Source: Owenia fusiformis
Lineage: Eukaryota > Annelida > Polychaeta > Sabellida > Oweniidae
Direction of reading: 5' to 3'
Assembly (NCBI GenBank): GCA_903813345.2
Contig: CAIIXF020000010.1
Span: 10,470,349-10,534,348, forward strand
Length of the DNA: 64,000 bases
Of this stretch, positions 44,389-55,217 are shown in pieces; positions within the stretch are counted from its first letter, which is position 1, and each line of letters opens with the position of its first letter. The notes below the pieces were generated by a model that was not told the origin of the DNA, did not search any database, and saw only the letters and a list, made by a program, of their open reading frames with translations. The position numbers and the translations under genes were made by a program.

Positions 44389-44517
44389 ATGTTCAGATGA
44401 CTACTACGTAGCTACATATCACACATAATAACAGATTTTTTGTTATAAAAGGAATTAGAATTTGTCTAGAGAATGGAATGGAATTCTTTTATAAGAATAA
44501 GAGAAAACACTAATAAA
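44389..44517 (+). CDS. Candidate terminal exon with poly(A) signal
   Basis: TTCTTTTGTTTTCTGTAG is a strong acceptor. With the two bases carried over from 38,863 the frame reads R-C-S-D-D-Y-Y-V-A-T-Y-H-T and stops at 44,426-44,428. AATAAA follows at 44,512-44,517 (a second at 44,755), suiting a 3' end. The agreement of phase across a 5.5-kb intron is the main support. The protein is not recognised. Confidence 0.45.
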
Positions 44518-44830
44518 ATATGCGGCATCTGATGTTTTTGTCTTTTTGTTGACATTTTTGGTCATTTCAAGAAATTCATGAATTTTTACTTGTTGCTTGT
44601 TATTGCCTCGACTTTTTTATGACGTTTTACTTTTGACTTTGGCACTTTTACATCAACTCTGACATATAATATTTCAGTTTCATGTGTTCACTTTTATATC
44701 TGTCCCCATGGCAATGAATTATGTAACATTTCTTACAAATTATAGGCTCATGGCAATAAAGTATTATCAAATTGCTTTTTATTACTTTCTCTGATACTGT
44801 GTGAAACTAGTTGAGGACATAACCTTGTTT

Positions 44831-45145
44831 AGAGAGGCAACAAGGACTGTGAAGAGAAAAATGGATGAATTTTACTTTTTCTGAGTATCTGGGCGAAGTT
44901 TGGGTCTAATATCATCTTCCTTATTCCTATTTTATTAAAAATGTATGCATATGGCAATATTCATCAACCAGTAGAACTGACCAGTCGTTGAGAATCTATA
45001 ATTCTATACAAGGAGTGAGTCCCACTTGATTTTTCAAATTCTTTTCAAGTTGACATCGAAATACCTAGCAGGTGAAATTGAAACTAATTTTTCTGGCTGC
45101 TCGAGTCTATAAAATCTCTGATAGTGTGAATCTTTTTATGAAAAA
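44831..45145. repeat. Diverged copy of the TTAA MITE
   Basis: TTTAGAGAGGCAACAAGGACTGTGAAGAG matches the left end at 37,678 (shared core CAA(T/C)AAGGACTGT), with TTTTTCTGAG and ATCATCTTC steps following in order. The right end is poorly kept. Confidence 0.5.
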
Positions 45146-45236
45146 TTACGACAATTATTAGAAAGCATATATATATATATCTTTTTATCGACTCTTTAGA
45201 TGTCATATCATGACATATTAGTCACTAAGGTAAAGC

Positions 45237-45490
45237 AGTTCTTCCCATTGTCGAGTTGAAGAACTGGTATCTTTATCCTGGCTAGAACCATAGACAATTC
45301 TAGCCAGCGCCAGCCTTTTATCGAGTCAGCAGCACTCTAGTAATCGCCGGTATAGGTCAGCAGTCATAGGTCAAAGACAAATCACAAGAAGTGCTGTGAC
45401 CTGGGTTTGAACCCAAGACCTCTACTTTTCAGCATGAAGCCAGACTTCCTGCTTTTCAGACCAATGCCTTAACCACTAGGCCAACCCGGC
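45237..45490 (-). mobile_element. tRNA-derived SINE
   Basis: On the minus strand the head reads GCCGGGTTGGCCTAGTGG, with A box TGGCCTAGTGG (45,483-45,473) and B box GGTTCAAACCC (45,413-45,403), the two halves of an RNA polymerase III promoter. The distance between the boxes is longer than in most tRNAs, and the T stem and acceptor stem do not pair well, so it is a SINE and not a tRNA gene. The body continues to about 45,237 and includes CTAGAATTGTCTATGGTTCTAG as a hairpin. It lies about 95 bp upstream of the start codon at 45,585. Confidence 0.7.
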
Positions 45491-45584
45491 GAAGACATAA
45501 AATGTCAAATCCAAAGTGTAATCTTCAATAAAAGTGAAAAAATATTGCGCGGACGTTGGAGAACAAACTTCCAGTGTAATAAAA

Positions 45585-46082
45585 ATGGCTGAGACGAAGG
45601 AGATGAATAAGATAGGATTTTCTTTTGCCATTATCGATCAATGTAAGGTATGTCCACAGATTCTAGTTGCATATTTGGAAAATAGACACATTTTTTTAAA
45701 GGTTATAACACATTGAAAGCTTTCATTTTACCATAGGCCCAGGATCAGTGGATACGACTCGGCAGTCCATGCTGCTACTTTAATGTTTTAAATAATAATG
45801 ATATCAATTATACAATATATAATATGTTGTAATATTTTAAAAGCAGTCATATGTATTACTTTATATTATTAATCAGGGAAAATAATTTACTAGTTTTGTT
45901 TCAATTCTGCTATTGTGTTCTATTTTGTTACAGTTATTTAGATCATGTTGACTTATTTTTGCATCAAATCTCAGGTTCTCCATGTCATGTCCTTCATTTT
46001 CTCTACATTGATCCAGAATGCCAGTGAGTTGTACAAAACTAATGTTGAATATGTTACTTTACTCTCAGAAAAAGGGGAGTAG
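45585..46082 (+). CDS. Two-exon small gene, 56 codons
   Basis: Exon 1 is 45,585-45,647: AAAAATGG start context, 21 codons beginning M-A-E-T-K-E-M-N-K-I-G-F-S-F, ending AAG|GTATGT. Exon 2 starts at 45,975 after TTTTTGCATCAAATCTCAG in the matching phase and stays open for 35 codons (V-L-H-V-M-S-F-I-F-S-T-L ... T-L-L-S-E-K-G-E) to a TAG at 46,080-46,082. An alternative donor (CCA|GTGAGT, 46,024) lies inside exon 2, so longer isoforms are possible. The protein would be short, with a hydrophobic stretch near residues 22-33. I do not recognise it. The nearby SINE covers what would be the upstream promoter region. Confidence 0.45.
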
Positions 46083-46229
46083 TTCTTGTTCGTGTCATTC
46101 TAACTTAATACTGTCTAGACTCTTATATCGATTTTTACCTTCCTTAAAGATGATAGGTTTCCTATTAAAGTTTGTTAGTCTGTTGAAATCAAATGATCAA
46201 CTCAAGGTAATGTAATCAAGATCACATTG

Positions 46230-47675
46230 CGAGTTCTGGTTCAATGGCGAGCTCCCTCCCTGTTTAAATATTATTTTTAAAAAAATTCAAATTTAACATT
46301 TGTTGAAAGATAAGCTTTTTGTGATTTTTGTTTGTAAAAGATGGCAGAATTCAATTTGAAAGTAGCTAATTGGCAATTATGAAAATTTTGTAAAAATCTT
46401 TAATTTGGTGCCTTTTATATTATATGTCAAGTTACATTATTTATGAATTGGATTCACAATTGTCTCTGATGTTAAAAAGAATAGTAACTAAGGATTTGTC
46501 TATGAAAGACAGACTTCATTTAGGACCAATATATTTATTTTATTAGGCAACACTTTATATGTAACATTAGATGACATTAGTATTTACCTGCTTACTCATT
46601 TTGCTCACTAAATGTTCACGTACAGCAATATTTTTCAAAATTACTGTTCCATAAAAACTAACATGTCATTGGGCATAGCCAGTCATATAATACTTATTTT
46701 GCCTCTGACTTCATGAGCGTAGCCAAGCACAAGGCAGGCAGAAGTGGCAACTGTATCACCACAATTTAAGAGAAATATAATTTTCAGATGCTTTTCCAAC
46801 TAAAACTTTAGAAATGAAGTCTAAAGGTAGTGACGTACCTCATTTAGCATATATTTGCCTCACCTATTCATTTTTGCCTCAACTTCTTTTAGATTCCGAC
46901 CACGCCCCTGGACTTAACTTGTTTTTGTATCAGAGAATTATAGCTTTCTCTTGCTTTCTGCTCCAGGTGTTTAAAAAGTGAAACTAGGAGTTCTATTTTG
47001 CTATAATACTACATTTTGACTTTTTGCTCCACCTTTTCCTCTAGGGAAAGGGAGAGTGTTATTATTAAAAGTTTCAGCTACAAGAAGGATTGGCAACCCT
47101 TAGGCATTTGTTCGTTCACCACATGTTCTAAGCACTGTAGCAAGCCTAATCCCTAGCACCAGGCCTCAGATTCAAGGTCATTTTGTCACTCTGGGAAGTC
47201 AAGAGGTTAAAACAAAAACAGCTAACTCTAAATTCCTCAAGAAATAGAATGGTCATGTATGCTCTCTCAAAGCCGAAACCACATCTCATTGAACAATCCC
47301 AGAGACTTCACAACTAGTATTGATTGGTTCATCTATTGCATGTGACATGGATTAAAAAAACTTAATAATACTGAAAATAATGAAATATCGATACAATACA
47401 TAGTTTCGTTGCATCAAAGTAAACCATGTCAAAGTACAAATCATTTACACTCCTAGTCAGAATAGGATTGACTGTAATAAACTAAACAATGTTGAAACAA
47501 TGCATGATGATACTGTCAAACTTACAGTGAAATATATGAAATAGATCTTTTGAATCATGTGATCAGCTATAAGCCAATTAGAGAGTGAGAAACATTTCAA
47601 TGACATGATCAATATAAATACAGAATGCTAAGTAAAATAGCCCATTGTAGCTATTGTCAAATACATGTAGTTCAT
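46230..47675. other. Non-coding stretch
   Basis: AT-rich DNA downstream of the small gene. It includes a short TGAGCGTAGCCAAG motif at 46,714 that recalls the GTAGCCAG MITE ends but is too short to call. A possible extra donor (CTCAAG|GTAATG, 46,206) closes an open stretch that might belong to an isoform. Confidence 0.35.
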
Positions 47676-47680
47676 AAGCC

Positions 47681-48176
47681 TAACACCCCAGTCACATTTG
47701 TCGCACGGCGGCCGCAAGTCGACCGCAGATCAATTAAATCGGTGAATTTCTGCGGCGAGCGTAGAAAAACTACGCTCGCCTTGCGGCCTCCGTTCGGCGA
47801 ATTCAGATTTTTACAGGCTGCAGGGAAGGCGTAGAAATTATAACTCGGAGTTATAATATTTGTTCATTTCTGAGGTCCCCGTAGAAATCAACTGGCTCAA
47901 CAAGATTGAATCATTATTTGTCAATGTTTCACGATCACTTTTCATTTGATATTACATCCTAGCACTATGAATAACATTTATAAATTGTCCCGATGTAAAT
48001 AAAATGAAAAAAGTATTATTTATCAACAGAAATTTAAAATTCACTGTGCGGCTGCCGTGGGAAATGTGACTGCAATAGTATGAGAGCACAGAAATTCCAC
48101 GGCGAGCGTAGAAATGTTACTGGCCGCAGAAATGATAGACCACAAGGTCGCCGTAGGAAATGTTACTGGGGTGTTA
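47681..48176. mobile_element. 496-bp GC-richer MITE, TAACACCCCAGT ends
   Basis: TAACACCCCAGTCACATTTG at the left is mirrored by AAATGTTACTGGGGTGTTA at the right. Multiple GGCGAGCGTAGAAA and CGCACGGCGGCC-type steps give it far more CpG than its surroundings. GTAGAAA recurs at least five times inside. The 69-codon frame at 47,625 runs through the element and is not a gene. Confidence 0.7.
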
Positions 48177-48268
48177 CTACCCTTGAATATTATTGGATTG
48201 AGAGAAATGTCTCTTTGGCAGATGCATAGAATAGCTGTTTATATATGTTTTTAATGAAATGTTATTAG

Positions 48269-49082
48269 GCGAGTAGGCCAAGCCTCAGAAGTCCATAAAT
48301 AAAGGAGTTTAATAGTCGGCTGACCCTATGGGATATTTTGGTATCGTTGGAAAGCTGAGATATTGACCTGTAATATGTGCCCATTCCTATACGTATTTCA
48401 ATCTTATTAAGGATACCTATTGCTCAACGCCCGTTTCCATGGCAACGGCACCTGTTTAAACACTTATCATATATCACACATCATAGACAGTTGTCAAAGC
48501 TTTGCATTGATACCAACTTTTCTCATAGGGTCAAAATACTTCTAAAGTTATGATATCAATAAGAATGTATACAATGGTAGAAATTCGCCAATTTTTTGTC
48601 ATTTGCGATCAATGTTTACAATTTATATACCAAAATGATCGTGAGAGCAGTAGCTTTCATTTGATATACATAAAAGTAACATTTGTAAGCAATTGTGATT
48701 ACACAATCTAATGGTGTTAATAATTTCATATGAGACCAACTGTTTTTCATTCAAAATAGACCATTATGACATCACAATAATCAAAAAAGAGTAGTTAAAT
48801 GTTAAAGATAAACTAAAATTCTTTCAATTCCTTAATTTTCATTCTTTCAAAGTTGCACATTGACTTAACCAGATATCCCTTGCAATGGTGCTGTACTTTT
48901 TATTCTTATTAAGGACATCTTTTGTTCAACGCCCGTTTCCATGACAACGTCACCTATTCCAACACAAATTATTTATCACATGACATAGACAATTCTCTGA
49001 GCTTTGCTATGATACCAAATTTTCCCATAGGGTCAGTTGAACTATTAAACTCATAATTTATTTCTTTGGCCTACTCGCCTAT
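48269..49082. mobile_element. 814-bp MITE carrying RFX-like X-boxes
   Basis: TAGGCGAGTAGGCCAA at the left faces TTGGCCTACTCGCCTA at the right, with more inverted similarity over 100 bp (GAGTTTAATAG, CTGACCCTATGGGA, TTTGGTATC). Inside, CAACGCCCGTTTCCATGGCA and its counterpart CAACGCCCGTTTCCATGACA lie in the same orientation at about 48,424 and 48,927; GTTTCCATGGCAAC is a standard RFX motif. TAT may be the duplicated target. Confidence 0.65.
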
Positions 49083-49084
49083 AT

Positions 49085-49870
49085 GGAATTGATCAATAGT
49101 CTAAATTAAACCTAATTTGAAAGATTTCAACTATGGCTTTAGCAATTTTTTATATTTAGATAATTATTAAAATATTAACTTTGAATAGAATTTCTGGTAG
49201 AAATTGTTTGTTTGTAGCGTGAAAATTCTCTGGTTCTCCAGTTCAGGGGAGGGGGTATTAGACAATGTTTCTTGTCATATTGGACTATGATTTGGGATAG
49301 TTTGGGTTTGTTTTCGTTATGACTTGTATAGTCTTAGATGGTTTATTTTTCTTGCTGTGTTCTGTCATAATTTTGGGTTCTTTCCCTTTGGCTCTTGAGC
49401 ATACATATTCAATAGTGGAGTAGTGGATAAACCACCAGCCAAATTTCCTATCTCGGTTATAGATATGTCAGCATAACTTTGAGAAATATGAAGGAAGTAG
49501 GACATTTATTTATTGGACTTTAATCATATTGCTGTTCTGTGAACACCCACAAGTATGTACTCAGTACTACCCACATCCTGCGTATGATGTCAATGAAGCT
49601 GTTTGTGCAGTTGATTTCAAAGAATTTGGGAAGCTACTTGAATTTGTTTATTTCTTACTGGACTTAATAGGATAGCACAGGTATTTCCTTATACTGATTG
49701 AAGCTAACAGTAAATGTGCCCTTTGAAGAGGGAAATAGCTATGATAGGTTGAAGGTCAATGTCTTAATTTGCGTTGCAAAAAATGGACGTGACTTCAATT
49801 TCTTCAGCAAAAGCGTGACAAATCCGCTATGATAGGTTGAAAGTCAAAGTCTTAATTGTATACCTAATCA
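49085..49870. other. Non-coding stretch
   Basis: No supported feature. GCTATGATAGGTTGAA(A/G)GTCAA occurs twice (about 49,738 and 49,828), a small direct repeat. Confidence 0.45.
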
Positions 49871-49876
49871 GAACAT

Positions 49877-50332
49877 GATTATTAAGGGTCCGGGGTTTTC
49901 AGTTCATTTATTCGGTTCATATTGCACTATTATTACAATCTGCTATAATCATAACAATATAAAACAAAATGAGCCTGTATGATTACCATGTATTTAATCT
50001 CATGTTCTAGGATGTCTTGAATTTTCACAATTTTAATACTAAACACTTATATTAACTGTTGGAGTAATATGTGTCAACTGAATCTGATATGTGGACGTTA
50101 ATATATTTTTCATCCATTGACCTTTTTCTCAAAGTCCGCAGTAGACACATTTTTTGCTTGATCTACATTATTTTTGCGAATGTGTATTTACAAATGGTAA
50201 TTTTCCCCCTATTAACGTTCTATTAAAAACCGAACCAAACAATTTTTCCGAACCGAGAACCAAATGAACATTGAGAGGCCAATGGCGGTCCGAACTCCAC
50301 AGTTTCAGTTAACAGACTGACCCCTAATGATC
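49877..50332. mobile_element. ~455-bp MITE with ATTA(A/G)GGGTC ends
   Basis: GATTATTAAGGGTCCGGGGT on the left faces GACTGACCCCTAATGATC on the right. CAGTTCAT..TTCGGTTCA and TCCGAACC steps pair weakly. A-T-rich core, no frames. Confidence 0.4.
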
Positions 50333-50334
50333 AT

Positions 50335-51505
50335 ACCCTTGTTATATATACACAAAAAGGGCATGATCATGTTCAGATATCTTATGGTAGACTTGCCATT
50401 TTCTTTTTCATAAGTGGTGCTCTGCAGTTATCTGTTTAGCCTTCACTGCTTCCAAAGGGGTTTGTAAAATCTCTCTATTGCCCAATTCAGAAAATTGACA
50501 AAAAGTTCTTTTGTTCACCTTTTGGTGTTTGGTATAATGGGAATTAACTACAAATTGAACTGAGAATGAGTGTCCCTAGGATCTACAATAGTTTGGTATT
50601 CTTTTCGATACCTTAATTATCTAGTTGCCACTGCCAGTAGGGGGTTAGCAGTTTCATTATCAGGTGGGTAACTTGTGTCAAATAACATGGTAGAAAAATA
50701 TTCCTAAACCTGAATAATTCTTTATGGATTTAATGGATCAATCCTTATCCAGCCTTTTTTATATCTTTTTTACCATTTAAATTCTGTTCAGTTAAAGAAA
50801 TAACATAAAATATTATATGGTATTAAATACAAGAAGGTTATTTCTCTTTTATGTTCTTGCCACATAGTGTAGGGCTATATTATCTTGATTTGATAACATT
50901 TTCTTGATTTAATTGTGTGTATTGCGAGTCTTCTAGACTCGGATATCACATTTTCAAAGAAAATTAAAATTGATAAAAAGTTTTTAAAGTCCTTCCCAAT
51001 ATAATACCCAACGCCTCTAACTATCATTTCACATCAAGAAACATGATTATAAATTACATTTGTGAACATAAGGGCTGAAAGCTTTTTGATATCAATAAAA
51101 AAGTAATATAAGCTGAAGTATTGTATTTTCTTTGTGTATGTGCTATTTTTATCATTTGTTACATGTGCTTTCAATAGATTGAAAACCTATGATATATACT
51201 TGCACTATAATAACTTTTTTTGATGTCAATACTGAGATGTTTTATATTGAATCTGTACTGTAGAGTAATCCATATAGTGTCTGATCTAAGAATTGACATC
51301 TAAGTTTACATTACTCATCTGGGTGCTTGTTGAAATTTCCCGCCTAAAGTACATATGGTTATTTTCTCTCTTTTGATAAGACATTCATTGAGTGTTTGGT
51401 CATGAATTTTTTTTAGATTTTTTTATGTTTGCCTTATCGGAGTAAGCTGTTAAAGTTGTGTTGACCCAGACAAGTTGGGAGTTCATATGGCTCTCTTTGT
51501 TCGTA
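50335..51505. other. Non-coding stretch
   Basis: Intron-like AT-rich DNA, possibly 3' of the minus-strand exon at 51,514. Nothing recognised. Confidence 0.35.
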
Positions 51506-51513
51506 AAACATAC

Positions 51514-51634
51514 CTAGCTTATTTAGCCGTTGAAAATCAGACAGTTGAGTCGCCGGTTTGGAAGTGAATACGAGCTCCTCTTCTGTTTGGCCGATATTCA
51601 CGAAATTATTATGCGCCAAAATTCGGAGATATAT
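51514..51634 (-). CDS. Candidate minus-strand exon (121 nt)
   Basis: On the minus strand CATTTCAATTTTTATAG (acceptor) is followed by a single open frame reading ..F-V-N-I-G-Q-T-E-E-E-L-V-F-T-S-K-P-A-T, then Q-L-S-D-F-Q-R-L-N-K-L-G, and by CTAG|GTATGT (donor) after 121 nt. The frame actually stays open to 51,434 (..M-F-Y-E-Q-R-E-P-Y-E-L-P), so a longer exon is possible. The other two frames are closed. There is no ATG inside, so it would be an internal exon. The composition looks coding, but no family is recognised. Confidence 0.4.
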
Positions 51635-51759
51635 CTATAAAAATTGAAATGAATGCACCGAATTCTAAGTTGTGGAGGATTTAAAACTTAGGATTAGTTT
51701 AGGATAATGCAGGGATTTTCACGAAATTCATGCGGGGCGCAATCGCGATCAGCCTCGTG

Positions 51760-52275
51760 AAAGAAGATGGCGCTTTGGTATAATGACATCATTCTATACA
51801 GGATTGGTTAATGTAAATCACGCCACTGTTTTAATACATTCACTCCTTGTCTGCTATTTATTTGACATGACCTGACCCCTGGTGTCAGTTAAAGAAGCTG
51901 CCATTAGATATCATAGGAGGCGGGAATATCTCATCTCATCTGGATCCGTCCATGGGGCCTACATTTGGACGTAATATTGTAAGTCATCTAATGTCATAAT
52001 GATCGTATGTCGCCAGAAAAAAATAATATTGCACTAACTCATTGAATAGGTCACAGTGTCTAGGTAGTTGTTGTTACCGGCATCAACAAAACCTCTATAC
52101 TATAGGTTTTATGTACATAACACACTGAATTATATTATAAACTTCAAAGTTGATTTTATGTGTCATATAAAAACTGTGTAAAAAAGAATTTATCGTGCTA
52201 TGTTTGAGCAAAGGGTAAGGTTTCAAGTAAAGCACATGTCTGAAATTAATCCAAAATGGCGCCGGCATTGACTAT
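51760..52275. promoter_or_regulatory. Region with ATGGCGC promoter-like motifs
   Basis: AAGATGGCGCTTTGG (51,767) and AAAATGGCGCCGGC (52,254) resemble the YY1-type core promoter motif. The surrounding 500 bp is less AT-rich, with several CpGs (GGGGCGCAATCGCGATC at 51,735). It could be the promoter of the minus-strand exon or of an unseen plus-strand gene. Confidence 0.25.
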
Positions 52276-52279
52276 GTAG

Positions 52280-54165
52280 GGAACCCATGTGATGAGAATT
52301 GTCAAATCACAGATTTATGTTAAAGGTATGAAATGTTCTCGAACCTTCTTTTAACTTTGCAGAACTCAAATAACGATCAGTATTAATGATTTTCATAATG
52401 TTAATTGAGTTTATGGATTGAAAACAATGTTATGTTAAAATATGTTATGAAATGTTTGTTATGTAAAGTGGTACAAATGAAAACACCTAATAAATGCATA
52501 TTAGGAGTGTTTGTTTTTTATATATTTCATATTGTATGAACAATGTATTTCTAATATCAAATTGTTCTTTGTTAACTGTGCAAACAGACTAAAATGATAT
52601 CATTGGCGCCAAAATTCAATATAGGTCATGTCGACATAATGTTTAAACCGCCACTGAAATATTTCATGTTTTGCATATTAACAGATAGCATGTACTTAAC
52701 AAGTTTTATATCATCAGCAAGTTTAACTGCAAAAAGAAGATCTTGATATTTTTGAACTTATCAAATGATACTTTGATGTTGGTTTTAAGAGAAATTAGAT
52801 TCATATTTGCTGTTTTTTAGAGTTAAGTTAGATTTTAAAAGTTGTTTGTGGGTTCAAAGGTACATTTTTTGAATGCGGTGTCAGTATAGGATGAACGTGG
52901 ACTTTTATCTCTATCAGTGTTTTGTTAAAAAGGCTATAGGTTAAAAACATGACTGGATGACTCATACCCCACCATGCTTACCCGGCATTTTGTCTCAATA
53001 TCATTCACAGGAGGATCTTTAATACCATCAAACCTATCTGCATTCAGGATTAGTGAATTTTGAAGCTGAAGTTTTGAGGGTTCTTTTATAACAGATGATG
53101 TATTGATCATGGCTTTTTTTTTACGTGTTGATATGTATTTTTTAAGATAAAATAGATCCATTGTGTGATGTCATCATTCCTCTGTGTCACATGATTCTTG
53201 ATCACTAACAAATACTCTGCATATGGATATAATATATATTTTAAGAAGCAAAGTTGAACGAATGCAAAAGGCATGTTGTGCAATGTGCATGAAATGGTGC
53301 AGATTGACTGGTTGATATATTTGGTACCAAAGGACCTTGCGGTGTACAAAGTATAAAGAGTACCCTGTACTGTACATTGGATGTTAGGTTAAAATCCAGA
53401 AAGGCAATATCTTAAAAGTTAACATGGCACATGATAGTTAGTTTGTATTATGAAAATATTTAGTGAATAAGCATGTTTTGAGTACATGGCTTGGAATATC
53501 TCGGGTACATGTCACATTCTTTTGTGATATGGTTGAGGCAAGCACTGAGATTTCGACTTTGATCACCTCGTCCTCAAGGACCTTGCTCACTTCCTGCTAC
53601 TCTCTTATATTTTGATTCGACTGGTCACTGAAGGTGGGGCTATCATTTGATGTTATCAACATTTTTTTTTACTTGTAATTCATCTTTTAATTGCCCTCGC
53701 TTCTTCGTATTGCCTTCTATTCATTTCCTATCTAATCCTTCCTCATTGGTCGCTGATTGGCTGGGAGTTACTCAAGGTCAAGGTGAGCTATTTAAAATTC
53801 TTCAACGGATGAAACGTTGCAAATGGTAGACTCTAAGCTTTTTCTAGATAAAGGGTGTGCCGTTAGAATATAATGTATATTTCTGAGATGTATATTTAGT
53901 TAGACATATGCAGGTATATTTTCACTCAGATCAGCATATAGGTTTAGTGGCATCTGGGCCACATGTGGAATTATTTCAGGCTCAGGTGTTGTGAGTCTAA
54001 AGGCAGTTCTCCTTATCAGTGTTACTATTGTCTAACAACCTATTGTCTTGGGGCATTTCAGTCAGTGTTGTTAACTTATATATGGCTTCATCCAGGCTAG
54101 CAATTCCCCTGAAAATGATATAAACCCCATAGCGTCTCTACTAATATTATGTGAAATAAATATTT
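52280..54165. other. Non-coding stretch
   Basis: AT-rich. Paired CCAAT boxes in inverse (ATTGGTCGCTGATTGG, 53,746-53,761) lie just before CAAG|GTGAGC (53,780), a weak promoter/leader-exon suggestion. The overlapping minus frames at 52,934-53,377 are unsupported. Confidence 0.3.
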
Positions 54166-54172
54166 TGTGTAT

Positions 54173-54364
54173 CTCATACTTGAGTGGGTTTGGGGTAGAT
54201 ATCACCGGGGAATATATATCATATATGAGTAGTGGGCAGGATATACTGTATATGTCCTGCTCCAGGCCAAATACGGGCAGATATAATATGAATGTTACGA
54301 AAATGTTATCTTTTGAAAAAGGTGGAAAAGGTTAAATCTATCCCAAACCTACTCAAGTATGATA
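54173..54364. mobile_element. ~190-bp MITE, CATACTTGAGTGGGTTTGG ends
   Basis: CATACTTGAGTGGGTTTGGG (54,175) is mirrored by CCCAAACCTACTCAAGTATG (54,342-54,361) with one mismatch. The centre has a second palindrome, GGCAGGATATACTGTATATG followed by TCCTGC. Confidence 0.75.
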
Positions 54365-54370
54365 TACACC

Positions 54371-54448
54371 AGTTATGTACGGTCGGTTTTGGATGTAGGG
54401 TATATCCCTCGGGATATACCCATATCTAAAACCTCGCGGTACATAACC
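54371..54448. repeat. 78-bp hairpin
   Basis: GTTATGTACGGTCGGTTTTG..GGGTATATCCC, two bases, then GGGATATACCC..AAAACCTCGCGGTACATAAC. It follows the MITE by only six bases and may be part of the same insertion. Confidence 0.75.
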
Positions 54449-54690
54449 CTTACATATTACACATCTAAATGAATAAAAATGTAATAAGGTATATATTCAT
54501 AAGACAACTTTCATGATTGCTGGATGTTGTATGTGATCATCCAGGTAAATACTGCTCAATGAGAATTACATGTTTCTTTATATTAGACTCATTCTATATT
54601 CAAATACATATTGCAGCTATGAATTTAGAAAAATGTAAGTTAACCTAATTTCTTTGGAAAACTCAGAATATTTATTTGAATGTATTTCAG

Positions 54691-54943
54691 GCTGTTGTAA
54701 TCAACTTAAGACTAATGCAGATCTGGTTGCCTTGGTAACATCAGTGACATCATCATCGACAATGAGCGACATCCGACATCTCAGCAGTGCCTCTATCTAT
54801 ATTAACAGGATATTCACCTGAAATCTGGATATTTTAATTAATTTTAAAAGAAAACCAGGATTACCTCTGATATAATACCATAGAGGGATGCAGAGAGACA
54901 TTTATTACAGTGACTGAGCTATCCAGATGTTGCTTAGACGCTG
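54691..54943 (+). promoter_or_regulatory. RFX X-box promoter and leader exon
   Basis: GTTGCCTTGGTAAC at 54,726-54,739 is a perfect, palindromic X-box, followed by GTGACATCATCATC, a CRE-like motif. About 200 bp downstream is CGCTG|GTAAGT (donor at 54,944). ATG at 54,764 (M-S-D-I-R-H-L-S-S) opens 19 codons only, so the exon would be mainly leader. TTTCAG at 54,685 gives an alternative reading as an internal exon. It pairs with the similar arrangement at 19,577. Confidence 0.4.
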
Positions 54944-55217
54944 GTAAGTAGGTTTTCATACAATAATTTTTATGGATTCTTAGAAATTTGTTTTATACTT
55001 CCAATGTGTTGGAATGATACCAGCATGTCAATAACATCTGTATGGTTTATTTATTGACTAATCTTGTCTTTTAAATGAAACTGTTACTTTAGATTTACTG
55101 CCATGAGTTTTAGATATTTAACCTTAACTGCACTGTAGTCAACATCATGACAACATTTTTTGTTATATAAATAGTTAGGGTTCGATTTATTTCTAATTTG
55201 AATACCTGGAATATATA

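Noticed and set aside
45403-45490. tRNA gene
   Set aside because: A and B boxes are present, but spacing, stems and the long body downstream fit a SINE better.
46024-46068. 45-nt intron inside exon 2 of the small gene
   Set aside because: It is shorter than introns normally spliced, and the unspliced frame already ends in a sensible stop; kept only as a possible alternative donor.
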